DNA of 64,000 bases from Helianthus annuus (lineage: Eukaryota; Streptophyta; Magnoliopsida; Asterales; Asteraceae): the NCBI RefSeq assembly GCF_002127325.2, contig NC_035435.2, positions 121,701,127 through 121,765,126 of the forward strand. The letters run 5' to 3'. Position 1 is the first letter of the stretch; each line of letters begins with the position of its first letter. The notes beneath the pieces are model-generated. The model ran no database searches and was not told the origin of the DNA. It was given only the letters and a program-made list of their open reading frames with translations. Both the position numbers and the translations under genes were made by a program. This document shows, piece after piece, positions 34,443 to 45,853 of the stretch.

Positions 34443-36307
34443 CCCATGCACCCATACTAGCATTACCAGAAGGAACTGAAGACTTTGTAGTCTATTGTGA
34501 TGCTTCTAAGTTAGGTTATGGATGTGTATTGATGCAACGTCAAAAGGTTATAGCTTACGCATCTAGACAGCTTAAGAATCATGAAGAGAATTATTCAACC
34601 CATGATTTGGAATTAGGAGCCATAATTTTTGCCCCTAAGATTTGGAGACATTATCTTTATGGTAGTAAGTTTACCATATTCACAGATCATAAGAGCTTAA
34701 GGTATGTTTTTGGGCAAAAAGAATTGAATATGAGACAAAGACGCTGGATGGAATTGCTTAGCGATTATGATTGTAATATTCAGTATCATGCAGGAAAAGC
34801 CAATGTGGTGGCTGATGCTTTAAGTCGAAAGTATCATGAAAGGCCAAAAAGGGTACGTTCTCTTAAATTATATCTACAAGTAGATTTAAATGATCAGATT
34901 AGAGAAGCACAAGAATCAGTAATCAAGGAAGATACTGAAAAACTAAGAGGAATAATTAAGGAATTAGAACAAGGAACAGATGGAATTTGGAGATTTCATC
35001 AAAAGAGAATGTGGGTACCTAAATTAGGAAATTTACGCCACCATATATTAGAAGAAGCCCATAAATCTAAATATACGATGCATCCGGAAAATGATAAGAT
35101 GTACCAGGATTTAAGGAAAAATTTCTGGTGGATAGGAATGAAAAAGGATATAGCAGCCTATGTTTCTAAATGTTTAACTTGCTCACAAGTTAAAGCTGAA
35201 CATCAGAAACCCTCAGGTTTATTACAGCAATTAGAAATGCCAGTTTGGAAATGGGAATTGATAACAATGGATTTTGTTACCAAATTACCCAAAACAAGAA
35301 AAGGTAATGATACAATCTGGGTGATTGTAGATAGGCTAACCAAGTCAGCTCATTTCCTACCGATGAAGGAAACCTTTAGCATGGAACAATTAGCTAAATT
35401 GTATGTAAATGAAATTGTTTCATTACATGGAATACCTTTATCAATTGTTTCTGATAGGGATAGCCATTTTACCTCTCATTTTTGGTCAAGTTTCCAAAAA
35501 GCAATGGGAACCAAATTGAACCTAAGCACCGCTTATCATCCTCAAACGGACGGGCAAAGTGAAAGGACAATTCAGACCATGGAAGACATGTTTAGAGCTT
35601 GTGTAATTGATTTCGGTGGTAATTGGGACGAACACTTACCTTTGATAGAATTTTCTTATAATAACAGTTATCACACAAGTATTGATGCTGCACCATTTGA
35701 AGTACTTTATGGACGGAAGTGCAGAACCCCAGTCTGTTGGGCAGAAATTGGCGAAAAACAACTATCTGGACCCGAGATAGTACAAGAAACAACTGACAAA
35801 ATCATTCAAGTCAAGGAACGACTGAAAGTAGCACGTGATCGACAGAAGAGCTACGCTGATAACAGACGTAAGCCGTTAGAATTCCAAGTAGGTGATAAAG
35901 TGTTACTAAAAGTCTCTCCTTGGAAAGGAGTGGTAAGATTCATCAAAAGAGGAAAGCTAAGTCCCAGGTATATTGGACCTTTTAAGATTATTAGAAGAAT
36001 AGGACCTGTAGCCTATCAGCTACAACTGCCAGAGGAAATGGCAGGAATACATGATGTATTTCATGTATGTAATCTCAAAAAGTGCCTAGCTGATGAATCA
36101 CTCGTAATACCTCTCAAGGATATAAAGGTAAATGAACAACTCAAATTTGTAGAGAGGCCTCTACAGATTGAAGATAGGAAAATAAAGAATCTCAAACATA
36201 AGAGATTAGTTCTGGTCAAAGTGAAGTGGGACTCCAAAAGAGGACCTGAGTACACATGGGAGCTTGAATCAGAAATGCAAAAGAAATATCCACACTTGTT
36301 CCAGTAG
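34394..36307 (+). pseudogene. Gypsy 3 RNase H-integrase with chromodomain-like C-terminus
   Basis: Open for about 637 codons, but in a different frame from RT. RNase H begins near 34475 (VVYCDASKLGYG) and includes FTDHKSLRY. Integrase shows the HHCC zinc region (about 35039-35195, ending CLTCSQVKAEH). The three catalytic acidic residues lie in TMDFVTKLP (about 35270), VSDRDSHFTS (about 35450) and GQSERTIQT (about 35560). The C-terminus (about 36170-36300) ends in a Trp-Glu-Leu-Glu motif and KKYPHLF, like the chromodomain tail of Tekay-type elements. It stops just ahead of the polypurine tract. Confidence 0.93.
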
Positions 36308-36330
36308 ATCTCGAGGACGAGCTCTAAAAC

Positions 36331-36343
36331 AAGGTGGGGAGGA
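36331..36343 (+). other. Polypurine tract of gypsy 3
   Basis: AAGGTGGGGAGGA immediately before the 3' LTR start, the primer for plus-strand synthesis. Confidence 0.85.
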
Positions 36344-37803
36344 TGTAACAACCCTCGGTAAAACCAACACCCTCATAATAGTTCTGACACCCTAGTATAT
36401 TTTAAAAATGTCTCAACGTATCTTATATTACACCCCGTATGTGAAAACCGAGCCCAAATTAGATTATAACATATAAAATAAATTAAAAACAATAAATCTT
36501 AAGCTGAGGCGGGCCGCGTAGACCCACCCCAACCATTCACGCGGGCCGTATGAAGGTGCAAACCGGATTCCTTTGATTTCTTTAAGTTGAAGTGGGCCGC
36601 GTAACAGTTCTCGATAGTTAACGCGGGCCGCGAGTGACCTAAGTTGTGGCACAGCCCTGAGCTGACACGTGTCGATATCGTGTCGAACCTAGTAGATGAC
36701 CGGGCCAAGCTATTGTGTTGACCAAGGTTGACGCGGGCCGCGTAACCTTGGCCTGTGCTTTACGCGGGCCGCGTGGAGACCAGATTTCAGCCCTATATAA
36801 GAAGGCAACGGGCCTTCAGTTCCGATCGTTCATTTTCTTTCTTTCAATCTAAATTTCTGTAGTAGAGTTATTATACTCGGGTATTATACCCCCTAAATAG
36901 CGAGGTTCTGCTACGATGTAAGTATTATAACCCCTGGAGACGTATTAGATACGCTGCCCGATTGATCTAGGGTTCCGTAACGGCTGTCGTGGTTCTGCCC
37001 GACGTAGTCGTTGGAATGCCGTCTCGGGGAGGGTACTACTAATGTTAAAATGGGTTATTATACTAACACACGTGCATTTGTGTAAATAATAGATTATTCC
37101 CAGGAAATCATTACTGAAAACCCTAAGACAGCAATGTGAGTTGATCCACTTTTTGTAAACCTTTTGTTAATTGTTTTTACAAAACCTTAAATACCTTTCC
37201 ATGCGAATAACAGTTATTGAGTATTTGTAAGAATACAATTATCGTGGGTATGTTGGGGTTTTGTATACAAAATTTGTTACCACCTGGTCAAGGAGTAACA
37301 TTTCCACAAGTCAGGTCTGACAGTACCGACGGGTGATAATTGGTATAACTTGGAAACAAATGTAATTGCGGGATCGCCCTCAATACTGTACACTGTGAAA
37401 TGGTTTTACTTAAAACTTGATTAAACTGGGACTCACTCACCAATATTTCCCACTGACAAAATGTTTTTAAAACGCGTTTCAGGTAACAAAATGTGAAAGC
37501 CAAATAGAAGCCAGCTGGACAGCACTGAAGGCTTGGAAAAGTGGCAATAAAGTTACCTAAGAATAAAATAGATGTTTTTATTAAAGGAAATAGGATTTAT
37601 TCCCATGAAATGTGTGTACTGAAAACTTGGGTTTTACCCATGTGTTTAATATTATAAAACGTGGTGGTTTACTCTGATTAAATATTTCCTAACTACTGTC
37701 CTGATGAAAATTTCCGCTGCCAAATTGGATAAATAAACGTGATACCACCGAAACTGGCTCGCGGCCGCCCGTTCCCGGGAACCAGGGATCGAGGGTTGTG
37801 ACA
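36344..37803 (+). repeat. 3' LTR of gypsy 3 (1460 bp)
   Basis: The partner of 29080-30540. Differences are scattered substitutions plus one- or two-base length changes in homopolymers. It ends GAGGGTTGTGACA, followed by the TSD GTTTA. Confidence 0.95.
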
Positions 37804-38070
37804 GTTTAAGAACTTATTAGCTATTTGTTATTTTTCATTGGGAGGATAAAATTTTCTTTCGACCATGTTCTTAAACTCAGTCCATTCCATATTATAGACT
37901 CTGTCACGTCCCCTAGACTGGAGAATAGTGTTCCACCATTCTAGAGCTGCATTCTTAAAAAGATTGGAAGCAAACATGATTTTATCTTCCTCTGCACACT
38001 TGCTTATTTTTAAGGCTGCCTCAGTCTTTTCTATCCAACGTAGAGCTGCAATGGCTCCTTCATTACCAGA
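37804..38070 (-). pseudogene. Gypsy 4 gag fragment, proximal piece
   Basis: Minus-strand gag homologous to gypsy 3 at 32190-32440 (ALRWIEKTEAALKISKCAEE, ALEWWNTILQSRG, FKNMVERKFYPPNEK). A TAA follows that last motif. Read on the minus strand it continues into 29079 across gypsy 3. Its other edge is the copia D LTR, preceded by CCAGA as the likely TSD. The ORF at 37828-38103 runs from copia D into this fragment and is not a gene. Confidence 0.88.
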
Positions 38071-38494
38071 TGTAGGATCGAGGATTCGTCCAATACGAGT
38101 CAATCAGAGTCAAATCTAGTTTCTAGAAAGGCGGAATCAGACTAGAAACTGTCAATCAGTGTTAGAATAGGAGTAGAAGAGTAGAAAGTCACTTTAAACA
38201 TGTTCTCCATTCATATAAAACGTTTTGGTACAGAGAGAATCTGACAGCACTTCGTTTCACAATTCTCTGGAAAGTTACAAATGAAAAACGCTACTTGCCT
38301 ATTTATAGGCTCACCAGGTCGCATGGGATAAACAACCCAGACCGCATGAACTGACAACTTCCACTTCGTGCGACCTGACCTTCCAGGTCGTACCAACTGG
38401 CCAATAATACATAAACTTTACATTTTTCAACCTATTACATACAATTGACACGACACAGACTGATAACGCAGGCGATAGACATTATGTATCAACA
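38071..38494 (-). repeat. 3' LTR of copia D (424 bp)
   Basis: On the minus strand it runs TGTTGATACATAATG to CGATCCTACA, the same family end as copia A and B. It has CAGGTCG/TCGTGCGACCTG-type motifs (about 38315-38400) just upstream of a TATA box CCTATAAATAGG (38299-38309). Confidence 0.92.
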
Positions 38495-38508
38495 AACTCC
38501 CCCTTGGA
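38495..38508 (-). other. Polypurine tract of copia D
   Basis: CCAAGGGGGAGTT on the minus strand directly before the LTR, as in copia A and B. Confidence 0.8.
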
Positions 38509-38549
38509 TATTGCCGCAGTCTTCAGTCAGCCTGTCTTCAAAACCTTCT

Positions 38550-41500
38550 TCACGAAGACTTAAAAAATTCTTCTCTTTGCTTCGGCTTTTTCAATAACGC
38601 TTTCCTAAGTTGTTCCTTCTCTTTAGCAGCTCTCTTTTCTTCCTCAGCAAGCCTTTGCACACATGTAACTCTAGCAATCCTGTCTTTTTCTTTACGCTCT
38701 TCTCTCTCCTTCTCAGCTTTCAAAAATTCTTCTCTTTCAATCTCTCTCCAGTTTGATAACCACATATTTTCAGAATTTATACCTTTCTGAAAACATATTG
38801 TAGCAACTTTCTGAAACTACAGAGCTTGTTCTTTATCTTCTGTCTTATATCCGATCTTGTTCACAAACAAACATTCAATATCCTTCGCAGAATAGTTCAC
38901 TATCCACATCGGATCATACAGATGAATGTATCTGCTTTCATTCCCAACTCGGTACACAATTATTGCTTCAGTCGTCATGCAACTATACACCCAGCATACA
39001 AACCCTTCATGAAAATTATGTTCCATCTTCGGCAATGCAATATTCTTTATGACCCTGGGCTTCTTGATCTGCAGAATTGTTTCTTCAATGCCTGTAACAG
39101 GATCCGTCTTCTTGACTTTCTTAGGATAATGTGGCTTCCAGTGACGAAATTCTTTGAAAGCTTCAAATTTCATCAAGCCCCATGTTGGCATATCATGAAC
39201 TCTGACCGGATATGATAACGTTCTTACTTTGGGCAACTCTTCAACATCCCACCAAGGCAGAGACATTATATCTTGAATATACTGGAAATACTAAACGCCA
39301 AATTCTCTTTTGATAGCATAAGCGTTGAATTGTGGCAGATAACCCCAACTTATGATATCACCCAGAGAAACATCTCTATCTCTTCTGTAATACTGCAGTG
39401 GTCTTTTGTATTTCCTATCCGTATCCTTCCTGAACCACTTCTTTCTTTCTTCACGTTGTTCTTCTTTCGAAATTTCTTTAAAACTCTTACTCTTGACACT
39501 TTCAGCAATTTTTTTTCTCAATTCATCTTCATTTGCTTTACTGAAAAACTCAGCAAGAGTTGGAAAGCTAGAAGTATCAACATTAACATTCGCAGACTGA
39601 TCATCATCACCCCAGTCTTCTACTTCCACTTTATCATAATTATAAGCTTCTTCAACGTACTTGTACTGATATTCAGATTGCTGATTGATGTCAAATTCAT
39701 TCAATTCCTTTTCAAAATCAAAGTTAAAATTATCTTCTTCAACATGCATCATCTTTATGATCTCAGCTCTTATGTAAGTATGCAATATCTCACCTTCCTC
39801 TACATCATGTTCAAGACGTAGAATCAATCCTGTATCCTGATCAACACTTTCATCAACCTTTTCAGCATCATCATGCTCCCCCTTTCCTCCTGCATTTTCT
39901 GGTTCTTCGTTTGCATCGTCTTGAAGATATTCATCAATATTCTCTTCTTGTGACGCTTCAGTTACTTTTATACCAGAATTACCTTGATCAGCATCATCAT
40001 TTCCATCATCATCATCACTATGTACAGAATATACTTCATCTGCATCATCTTTCAGATTATCATCTTCATCTTCTTCATCATCTTCATCATTGTCGTTAAT
40101 CTCACCAGAAACTGAAGTTATTGGACAAGGATCTAGAACTTTTGTCGGCTCAGTCAGAATAATTGCCCTTTCAGTCACTTGAATATTATCTTCAACTAGA
40201 ACACTTTTACCCTTATCTTTCATTCCAGCTTCTATTTCAGCTTCACGTTTTGCTCTAACTTCCTCAGGTTCTATCTCTTCAAACCTTTGCTCAATTGGCT
40301 TTCCAACACTTTCTTTAACATATACTCTTCATGTTCTTTCTTAGCATTCTTGGCTTCTAACTCTTTATTTTTCAACTTAAAGTACTCATTCTGCTCATCC
40401 CTTCGAGACTTTTCTTCTTCCAATTCAACTATTCGAACTTTCAGGATATCTATGTCGGCTTGATCAGCTTCAATCTTTTTCAATAGAGATGAATTCTCCG
40501 ATTCAACAGACTTTAAACGTTCCTCCAACTTCTTTTTCTCACTCACCACATCATTCATCTTCTTTTCTAACTTCTTCACAAGATCATCATTTACAAAGCT
40601 AAAATCATCAAGCTGTTCAAGAACTGTACTCTCTGGAATATGTGGAAAATTTCCAAAACCAGACGATCCAGGAGTAGTATGAACTGGTGGTGGTGTGATT
40701 GGTGGTGTTTGTTGGATATTTGGTGAAGTTATTGGTGATTGTACATGAATAGGTGATGAAATGCGATGTTGTGGTGATGATTGTGGTGATTGTAAATGTT
40801 CTGGTGATGGTTATTGTGGTGGTGATTTTGGTTGATTTTGTGGTGGTGGTGGTGGTGGTGGTTTAGATTGTGGTTCTGGTGGTGGGTTTAATTTCAGCTT
40901 GAATTTTAATTTTCGTGCTGCTGGAGTTCCGACACGTTTTCTTGATGTAGATTTCTTTCTACCTCCAGAAGATGGTGATTTTACAACCTGAACATCCTCT
41001 GGTGGAACATACGTTTCATCATTATCCGAACCCCTCTTTCTCTTCTTTTTTTTTCTCTCTATCTTTTGGATCATAGTTTTCTCTAATCCAATGATCAACT
41101 TCAGGATCTGTATCACTTTCTGCACCAGATAAACTCTTTTCAACATCATCAACCACTTTCTTACCAACTGCTTTCTCAGCTTCTAACGTATCATCAATAT
41201 CTTTCAACAACCGCTCGGTTTCAGGAGTTAATGGATCTTGATCTTTTTCAACATCAGCTTCTGTTTCATCAACTTCTGGTTCAACAACTAGCATTGTTTC
41301 AACTGCTTTCTTTCTACATTTCTTCTGTGGTTGAGAAGATGATCCTTCTTCAGCTTGAGCTTTTGGTGTAGGAGTTCTCTTTCCACCTTTTTTCTTTTCT
41401 TTTTCCACCTTTGTATACCAATCATTTCGAGTTTGGCTGAAATCTTCTAACTTGGTTAATTCATCAGTTGTACTTTTTTCTTTCATCTCAGCATCATTCC

Positions 41501-41961
41501 TACACTTCAAATGATTTACTGGATCTGGATCTTCATACTTTTCATCTTTGATGAATCCGAAAAACTCTGTCTTCTTCGGTTCTGGCCAATTCTTTGTGTA
41601 CATCCTTTGACCATCCTAAGCATACATCCTTTGACCATCCTTTCTGGAAACCCTGTTGGCGAATTATCATCATCTGGAAATCTAACACTTCTCGTACAAG
41701 CTGTTCGGTGATTATAATTTCTTTATCTTCATTATCTATACGAACTATTGAATTAATGATATCATTCACGTCATCATAAGTAGCTTTCTTCCAAAATCGA
41801 TCAACATGAGATTTGAATACTTTGTGTTGATCCGTTAAAGCCTTTTGAATCGGTAAACACTTCATGAACGGCAAAATTTCCTTAAAAACGACCATCTTTG
41901 ATAATGTTTCATCGTAAACACAGCAAGTATTGTGCGATGATTCAAATTCTACGTTCGATGC
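38550..41961 (-). pseudogene. Copia D third ORF (envelope-position ORF), main exon, broken
   Basis: About 3.4 kb of coding-like minus-strand sequence after pol, in pieces: 41961-41542, 41603-41022, 41167-40811, then 40579-40271, 40223-39291, 39266-38817 and 38765-38550. Shifts fall at A-rich runs (about 41050) and a TAA lies near 40811. In order it shows a folded-looking N-terminal domain (HKVFKSHVDRFWKKATYDDV, EQLVREVLDF), Lys/Glu-rich and nuclear-signal-like basic stretches, a proline run, a strong coiled coil (40579-40271) and a very acidic Asp/Glu region. After that come a domain with SLPWWDVEELPKVRTL and a charged helical end. No signal peptide or membrane segment is seen, so an envelope role is not supported. 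Similar ORFs are, from memory, common in Asteraceae copia elements. Confidence 0.75.
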
Positions 41962-42463
41962 CTGAAACACAAACATAAACAAACAAGTTAAACATTTTGC
42001 ACAAATTTCAAGACAGATTTATCATTCATACGATCTGGTATTCATGCGATCTGATGTTCACATGATCTGACCATTTCATACGGTCTGGTTAATTCAAACG
42101 AGTTGACCATCTCAAACGATGTGGATCCCAAGCGAGTTGATCAATTTCAAATGATGTGAACCCCAAACGATTTGGCCAATTCATGCGATCTGGAACATCA
42201 AACAATCCGGCCATCTCGTGCGAACTGGATCATCACTTCGTTTGAATCAACATTTATGAACAGTAAAATTTGCAGGTGATTAAAACGTGTTTTTATAATG
42301 AAATTGATAACCTAGATATATTCTATAACAAATTCCGATCACATTGAAATGATTTTTATTTGATTTAGTCCATTTTACAAGCCTAGATATAAGTTCAAAC
42401 ATTCGGTTCATTCGATGTCATACGAGTTCATGAGATTCAGTTCAATTAAGCATCAAATAGTAC
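41962..42463 (-). other. Predicted intron in the copia D third ORF
   Basis: On the minus strand a short exon ATGGGAAAG (42472-42464) is followed by a good donor, AAG then GTACTA. A pyrimidine/T-rich acceptor ends TTTGTGTTTCAG at 41962. The main exon then continues in frame. The 502-bp intron contains GCGATCTGG/ACGAGTTG-type motif repeats (about 42030-42240). This is prediction from splice consensus only. Confidence 0.5.
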
Positions 42464-42471
42464 CTTTCCCA

Positions 42472-42780
42472 TGATATAAATTGTGTAAACCAACTTATAC
42501 AATGAATCCGAACAACAAGATCACTAGATTAAGGCTTAAAAACCAAGAAATCAAACAAATCTCTCAAGTCGCTTGAGGAAGGTGTCTGATGCGGTGTGAT
42601 GTGAAACAGAAACGTTCACGCGATCTGGTCTCCCCTTTATATAGAGGATCCAGGTCGTGCGAGATGAATGATTGAAACATTTTGAGGAGTTCGTGCGGTT
42701 TGGCCTTGTTTGACACTGTTTGGCCAGCTCGCACAAGTTGGCACCTCGTGTGAACCAACTGATTTTCATAATTTTTGAAT
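42472..42780 (-). promoter_or_regulatory. Apparent internal promoter and leader of the copia D third ORF
   Basis: On the minus strand: a cluster of TCGTGCGA/CGCACAAG-type motifs (42770-42648), a TATA box CTATATAAA (about 42636-42644), then about 165 bases of leader-like sequence to the ATG at 42472. This mirrors the motif-then-TATA order of the LTRs, yet it has no LTR ends and no primer binding site. Confidence 0.55.
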
Positions 42781-44084
42781 TTTTTAATCTTTTTTACTTT
42801 TTACCAACACACTCAGTTTACCAAGTCCAAGTTAATGACCTTGGCTGACCAAATTCTGATCTCGCTGACATTTTTAAACAAATTAAGTTCAAATTAATGA
42901 ACTTTTAAACATTTTGAGCAATTACCAACATTTTTCTCAAACTTTTTCTTAACCAACCCAAATGATCCAACATGTTTAGCACTGTGGGACTTTGATCATC
43001 AAATCCCCAACGTCTGTTGTCGAAAATAAGATGAAGTATCAAATCTTTTTGGATTTTTCAACATTTTGCTAAACAAATAGGAAATCTTTTTGGATTTTAA
43101 GAAATAGGAAACTGTACAAACATATTTACAGACATCCTTTTTTTGTGAGTTTGTGTAAGAGGATCATATCAGTTTTTGAGACTGATCACTAACACCGTTG
43201 ATCTTGATTTAACTTTAAATCTTAAACAAATTCACTTCTGATTGTCATTATTGTTGTCCACTTAAACTTCTACACAAGTTTCAATTGATTCAAGATACGG
43301 ATTAGTGTTTTAAAGACTTAAACTTATTCGCGTGTCCCACCTCAGAATATACTCCTGTATCAAAATTCCCTAGATTCAGTCTTACAGGTGAGTATACCAA
43401 TCTGATATCTGTTTCTGGGTTAGTGCGAGACCTTGAGAGCTCAGGTATGAACTACCGTTCAGTCAAAGAGATGAAGGCTCGACTCTAGGTGTGTTCCCTT
43501 TAGGGAATCTTTTCTTCAACTGCAATTGATTCATATCTTTCGATATTTTTCAATTTTTATGCAGAGGGTGAACTTTCAAAGCGCATAAAGTATTATACTA
43601 GGTCTAGGCCATTGCTTCCGCAATATCAGAAGACCAGGTATAATACCCCAGATATCAAACAGTATAAAGACCTAGTATCTCAGAATCAGACAATCTCTCA
43701 AACAAGATTTCGGGGGTTACCCATATATCCGAGAGATGTTCCCCACGAGATAAGCAAGTATTGATATTTAGGTTTATATCTCGAAAACAATCTACTAGTC
43801 GTGTGAAGTCTACTGGCACATCATCAATCAGACTTGTTTAAAATCATTTTGACTTTCCATTTCTTTAGCATGTTGTGATAGTCCACTGATTTACTATCAT
43901 TTCCTCTTTTTCACAACAAAACTCATTTTGTCTTTTTCAATGTTTTTGTATTTATGAAATTTTATCATGTTTTTGTATTTTCTATAAACTTTCTCCCCCC
44001 TAAAATCAAAACATATTTTTGTGTTTTTGGTTTTATCAAAAGCAGTAAAGAAACTATACAGAAAACATGACAACTAGACGTAGA
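42781..44084 (-). other. Copia D post-pol non-coding block
   Basis: Starts just after the RNase H stop with sequence matching copia A from about 7693, including the AGGGGGGAG tract (about 43997). It holds the conserved hairpin at 43590-43646. No ORF is visible. The same block follows gag directly in copia A and B. Confidence 0.75.
43590..43646 (-). promoter_or_regulatory. Conserved RNA stem-loop, copia D copy
   Basis: In the element sense GTATTATACCTGGTCT pairs with AGACCTAGTATAATAC (14 of 16), and ATTGC/GCAAT is capped by GGAA. Compared with A and B, an A-U pair has become U-A on both sides of the outer stem. Confidence 0.7.
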
Positions 44085-45853
44085 TCACTTCTGATCGTCG
44101 TCCTCCTCGGCCACACACTCAACCACCCTCCCAGAAAACAAATTCTTTAACCCGTTCAATTTTAAAAGATAATTAAATCTTGTTTTATCAAAGGGTTTTG
44201 TGTAAAAATCAGCTCTCTTATCATCGGTGTGAATATAATCAATTCGAATCAATTTTTTCTCGTAGAAATCACGAATAAAATGATGTCCAATCTCAATATG
44301 TTTTGTTTTTGAGTGTTGTACCGGATTTTTAGTGATATTAATGGCCGCCTCGTTGTCCACAAAAATTGGTGTGTCTAAGAATTGCAAACCATAGTCCCTC
44401 ATTTACTGTTGAATCCAGAGAATCTGGGAGTAACAACTGGAAGCCGAAATGTATTCAGCCTCACAGGTCGAGAGAGCGACTGTAGTCTGTTTCTTACACT
44501 GCCAAGTGATTAGCCGAGTTCCGAAGAACTGACAACCAGCAGTTGTGGACTTAGCGTTTAACTTACAGCACCCGAAATCAGAGTCAGAGTATCCAGTTAG
44601 AGAGAAGTCACCGGATCGGGGATACCACAAGTCGGTGCTTGGGCAACCTTTGAGATACCGTAAGATTCTCTTCACTATCGTCATGTGTGATGCTCTGGGA
44701 CTTGACTGGTACCGGGCGCAGAGGCAAGTTGGATACATGATGTCCGGTCTTGATGCTGTCAGATATATTAGCGATCCAATGACTGACCGATATTGCGTTT
44801 CATCCACTTTCTCACCACTTTCATCCGGACATATGCCATGATTAGTAGCCAGGGGGTTGATGCGGGAGATGATTCGGACATATTGAATTTGTCCAACACA
44901 TCATTCACATATTTGATCTGGTGTATGAAGATTCCATCGGGCAGTTGCTCAACTTGAAGACCTACGAAGAACTTCATCTCCCCCATTGAACTCATTTCAA
45001 ACTTCTTTTTCATGACCTTCTCAAATTCTGTACACAACTCTTCATTCGTTGATCTGAAAATTATATCATCCACGTATATCTGCACGATAAGTAGATGTCC
45101 TGCAACCTCTTTAGTGAACAAGGTACTATCGACAGTCCCTCTGGTGAACCCGTTGGTCAGCAGATGCTGGGAAAGTGTCTCGTACCAGGCTCTCGGGGCG
45201 TGGTGTAATCCGTATAACGCCTTGTCGAGTAGATACACCTTGTCTTTATGTACAGGATCGGTAAAAACCGGTGGTTGTCCGACGTACACTTCTTCTTTAA
45301 TCTTTCTGTAGAGGAATGCAGATTTGACATCCAGTTGGTAGACCTTGAATCCCTTCCATGACGCGAACGCCAAGAAGATTCTGATTGCCTCAAGTCGAGC
45401 AACGGGAACATATACTTCAATAAAGTCAATCCCTTCTTGCTGACTAAATCCTTGGACTACCAAACGTGCTTTGTTCCTTACTATAACCCCTCTATCATCT
45501 CTTTTACATTTGAAGACCCACTTGGTCTTGATCAACTTCTGATCTGCCGGGAGATCAACCAACCTCCACACTCCAAGCTTTTCAAACTGTTGTAACTCCT
45601 CTTGCATTGCATTTACCCAACTCTCTTCGGTCAATGCTTCTTTATACGTTTTCGGCTCTACCTGCGAGATAAAACATTTTAATAAGAAGTCTACTTGTAA
45701 AGGTGCTACAGAAGAGTAAAAACATGTAAGCCCTTTGTTTATTTGTTCGCGGGTTTTCACGCCACTTTGAAGGTCACCAATGATTTGTTCTGACAGATGG
45801 TAAGATAACGTTCTTGGCATGACTGTATCCGGTATGCTCACTTCCGATTGCAA
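44085..45853 (-). pseudogene. Copia D reverse transcriptase-RNase H
   Basis: RT (RVT_2 type) is in 45853-44768, with TKWVFKCKRDDRGVIVRNKA, QLDVKSAFLYRKI, the KALYGLHHAPRAWYE motif and the catalytic YVDDIIF. The frame shifts at about 44800 into 44807-44403, which holds GSLIYLTASRPDIMY and RNase H motifs (TGYSDSDFG, LSTCEAEYIS). A TAA at 44403-44405 splits it from the last piece (44402-44085; FVDNEAAINITKNP, HTDDKRADFYTK). Order and motifs are those of Ty1/copia pol. Confidence 0.93.

Larger units (their letters stand above)
29080..37803 (+). mobile_element. Gypsy 3: complete Ty3/gypsy chromovirus-like element (8724 bp)
   Basis: Flanked by a perfect TSD GTTTA (29075-29079 and 37804-37808). Order: LTR, PBS, pre-gag ORF, gag, protease, RT, RNase H, integrase, polypurine tract, LTR, the Ty3/gypsy order. 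The integrase C-terminus has a chromodomain-like end, as in Tekay/Del-type chromoviruses. LTRs are 1461 and 1460 bp and differ at roughly twenty positions by eye (about 98-99% identity), so it is young. Even so, gag-pol has three stops and one frameshift. Confidence 0.93.

Noticed and set aside
29080..37803. Endogenous pararetrovirus instead of a retrotransposon
   Set aside because: Two LTRs, tRNA primer site, TSD and integrase are present; movement and coat protein motifs are absent.
37828..38103. Single ORF crossing copia D LTR and gypsy gag
   Set aside because: Crosses an insertion boundary at 38070/38071; its first residues are LTR sequence.
39273..39821. 182-codon hydrophobic plus-strand ORF that looks like a membrane protein
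   Set aside because: Antisense of the acidic part of the copia D third ORF; hydrophobicity comes from the complement of Asp/Glu codons.
38550..41961. Viral envelope gene in copia D
   Set aside because: Position fits, but there is no signal peptide, membrane segment or Cys pattern; content is coiled coil and acidic/proline-rich.
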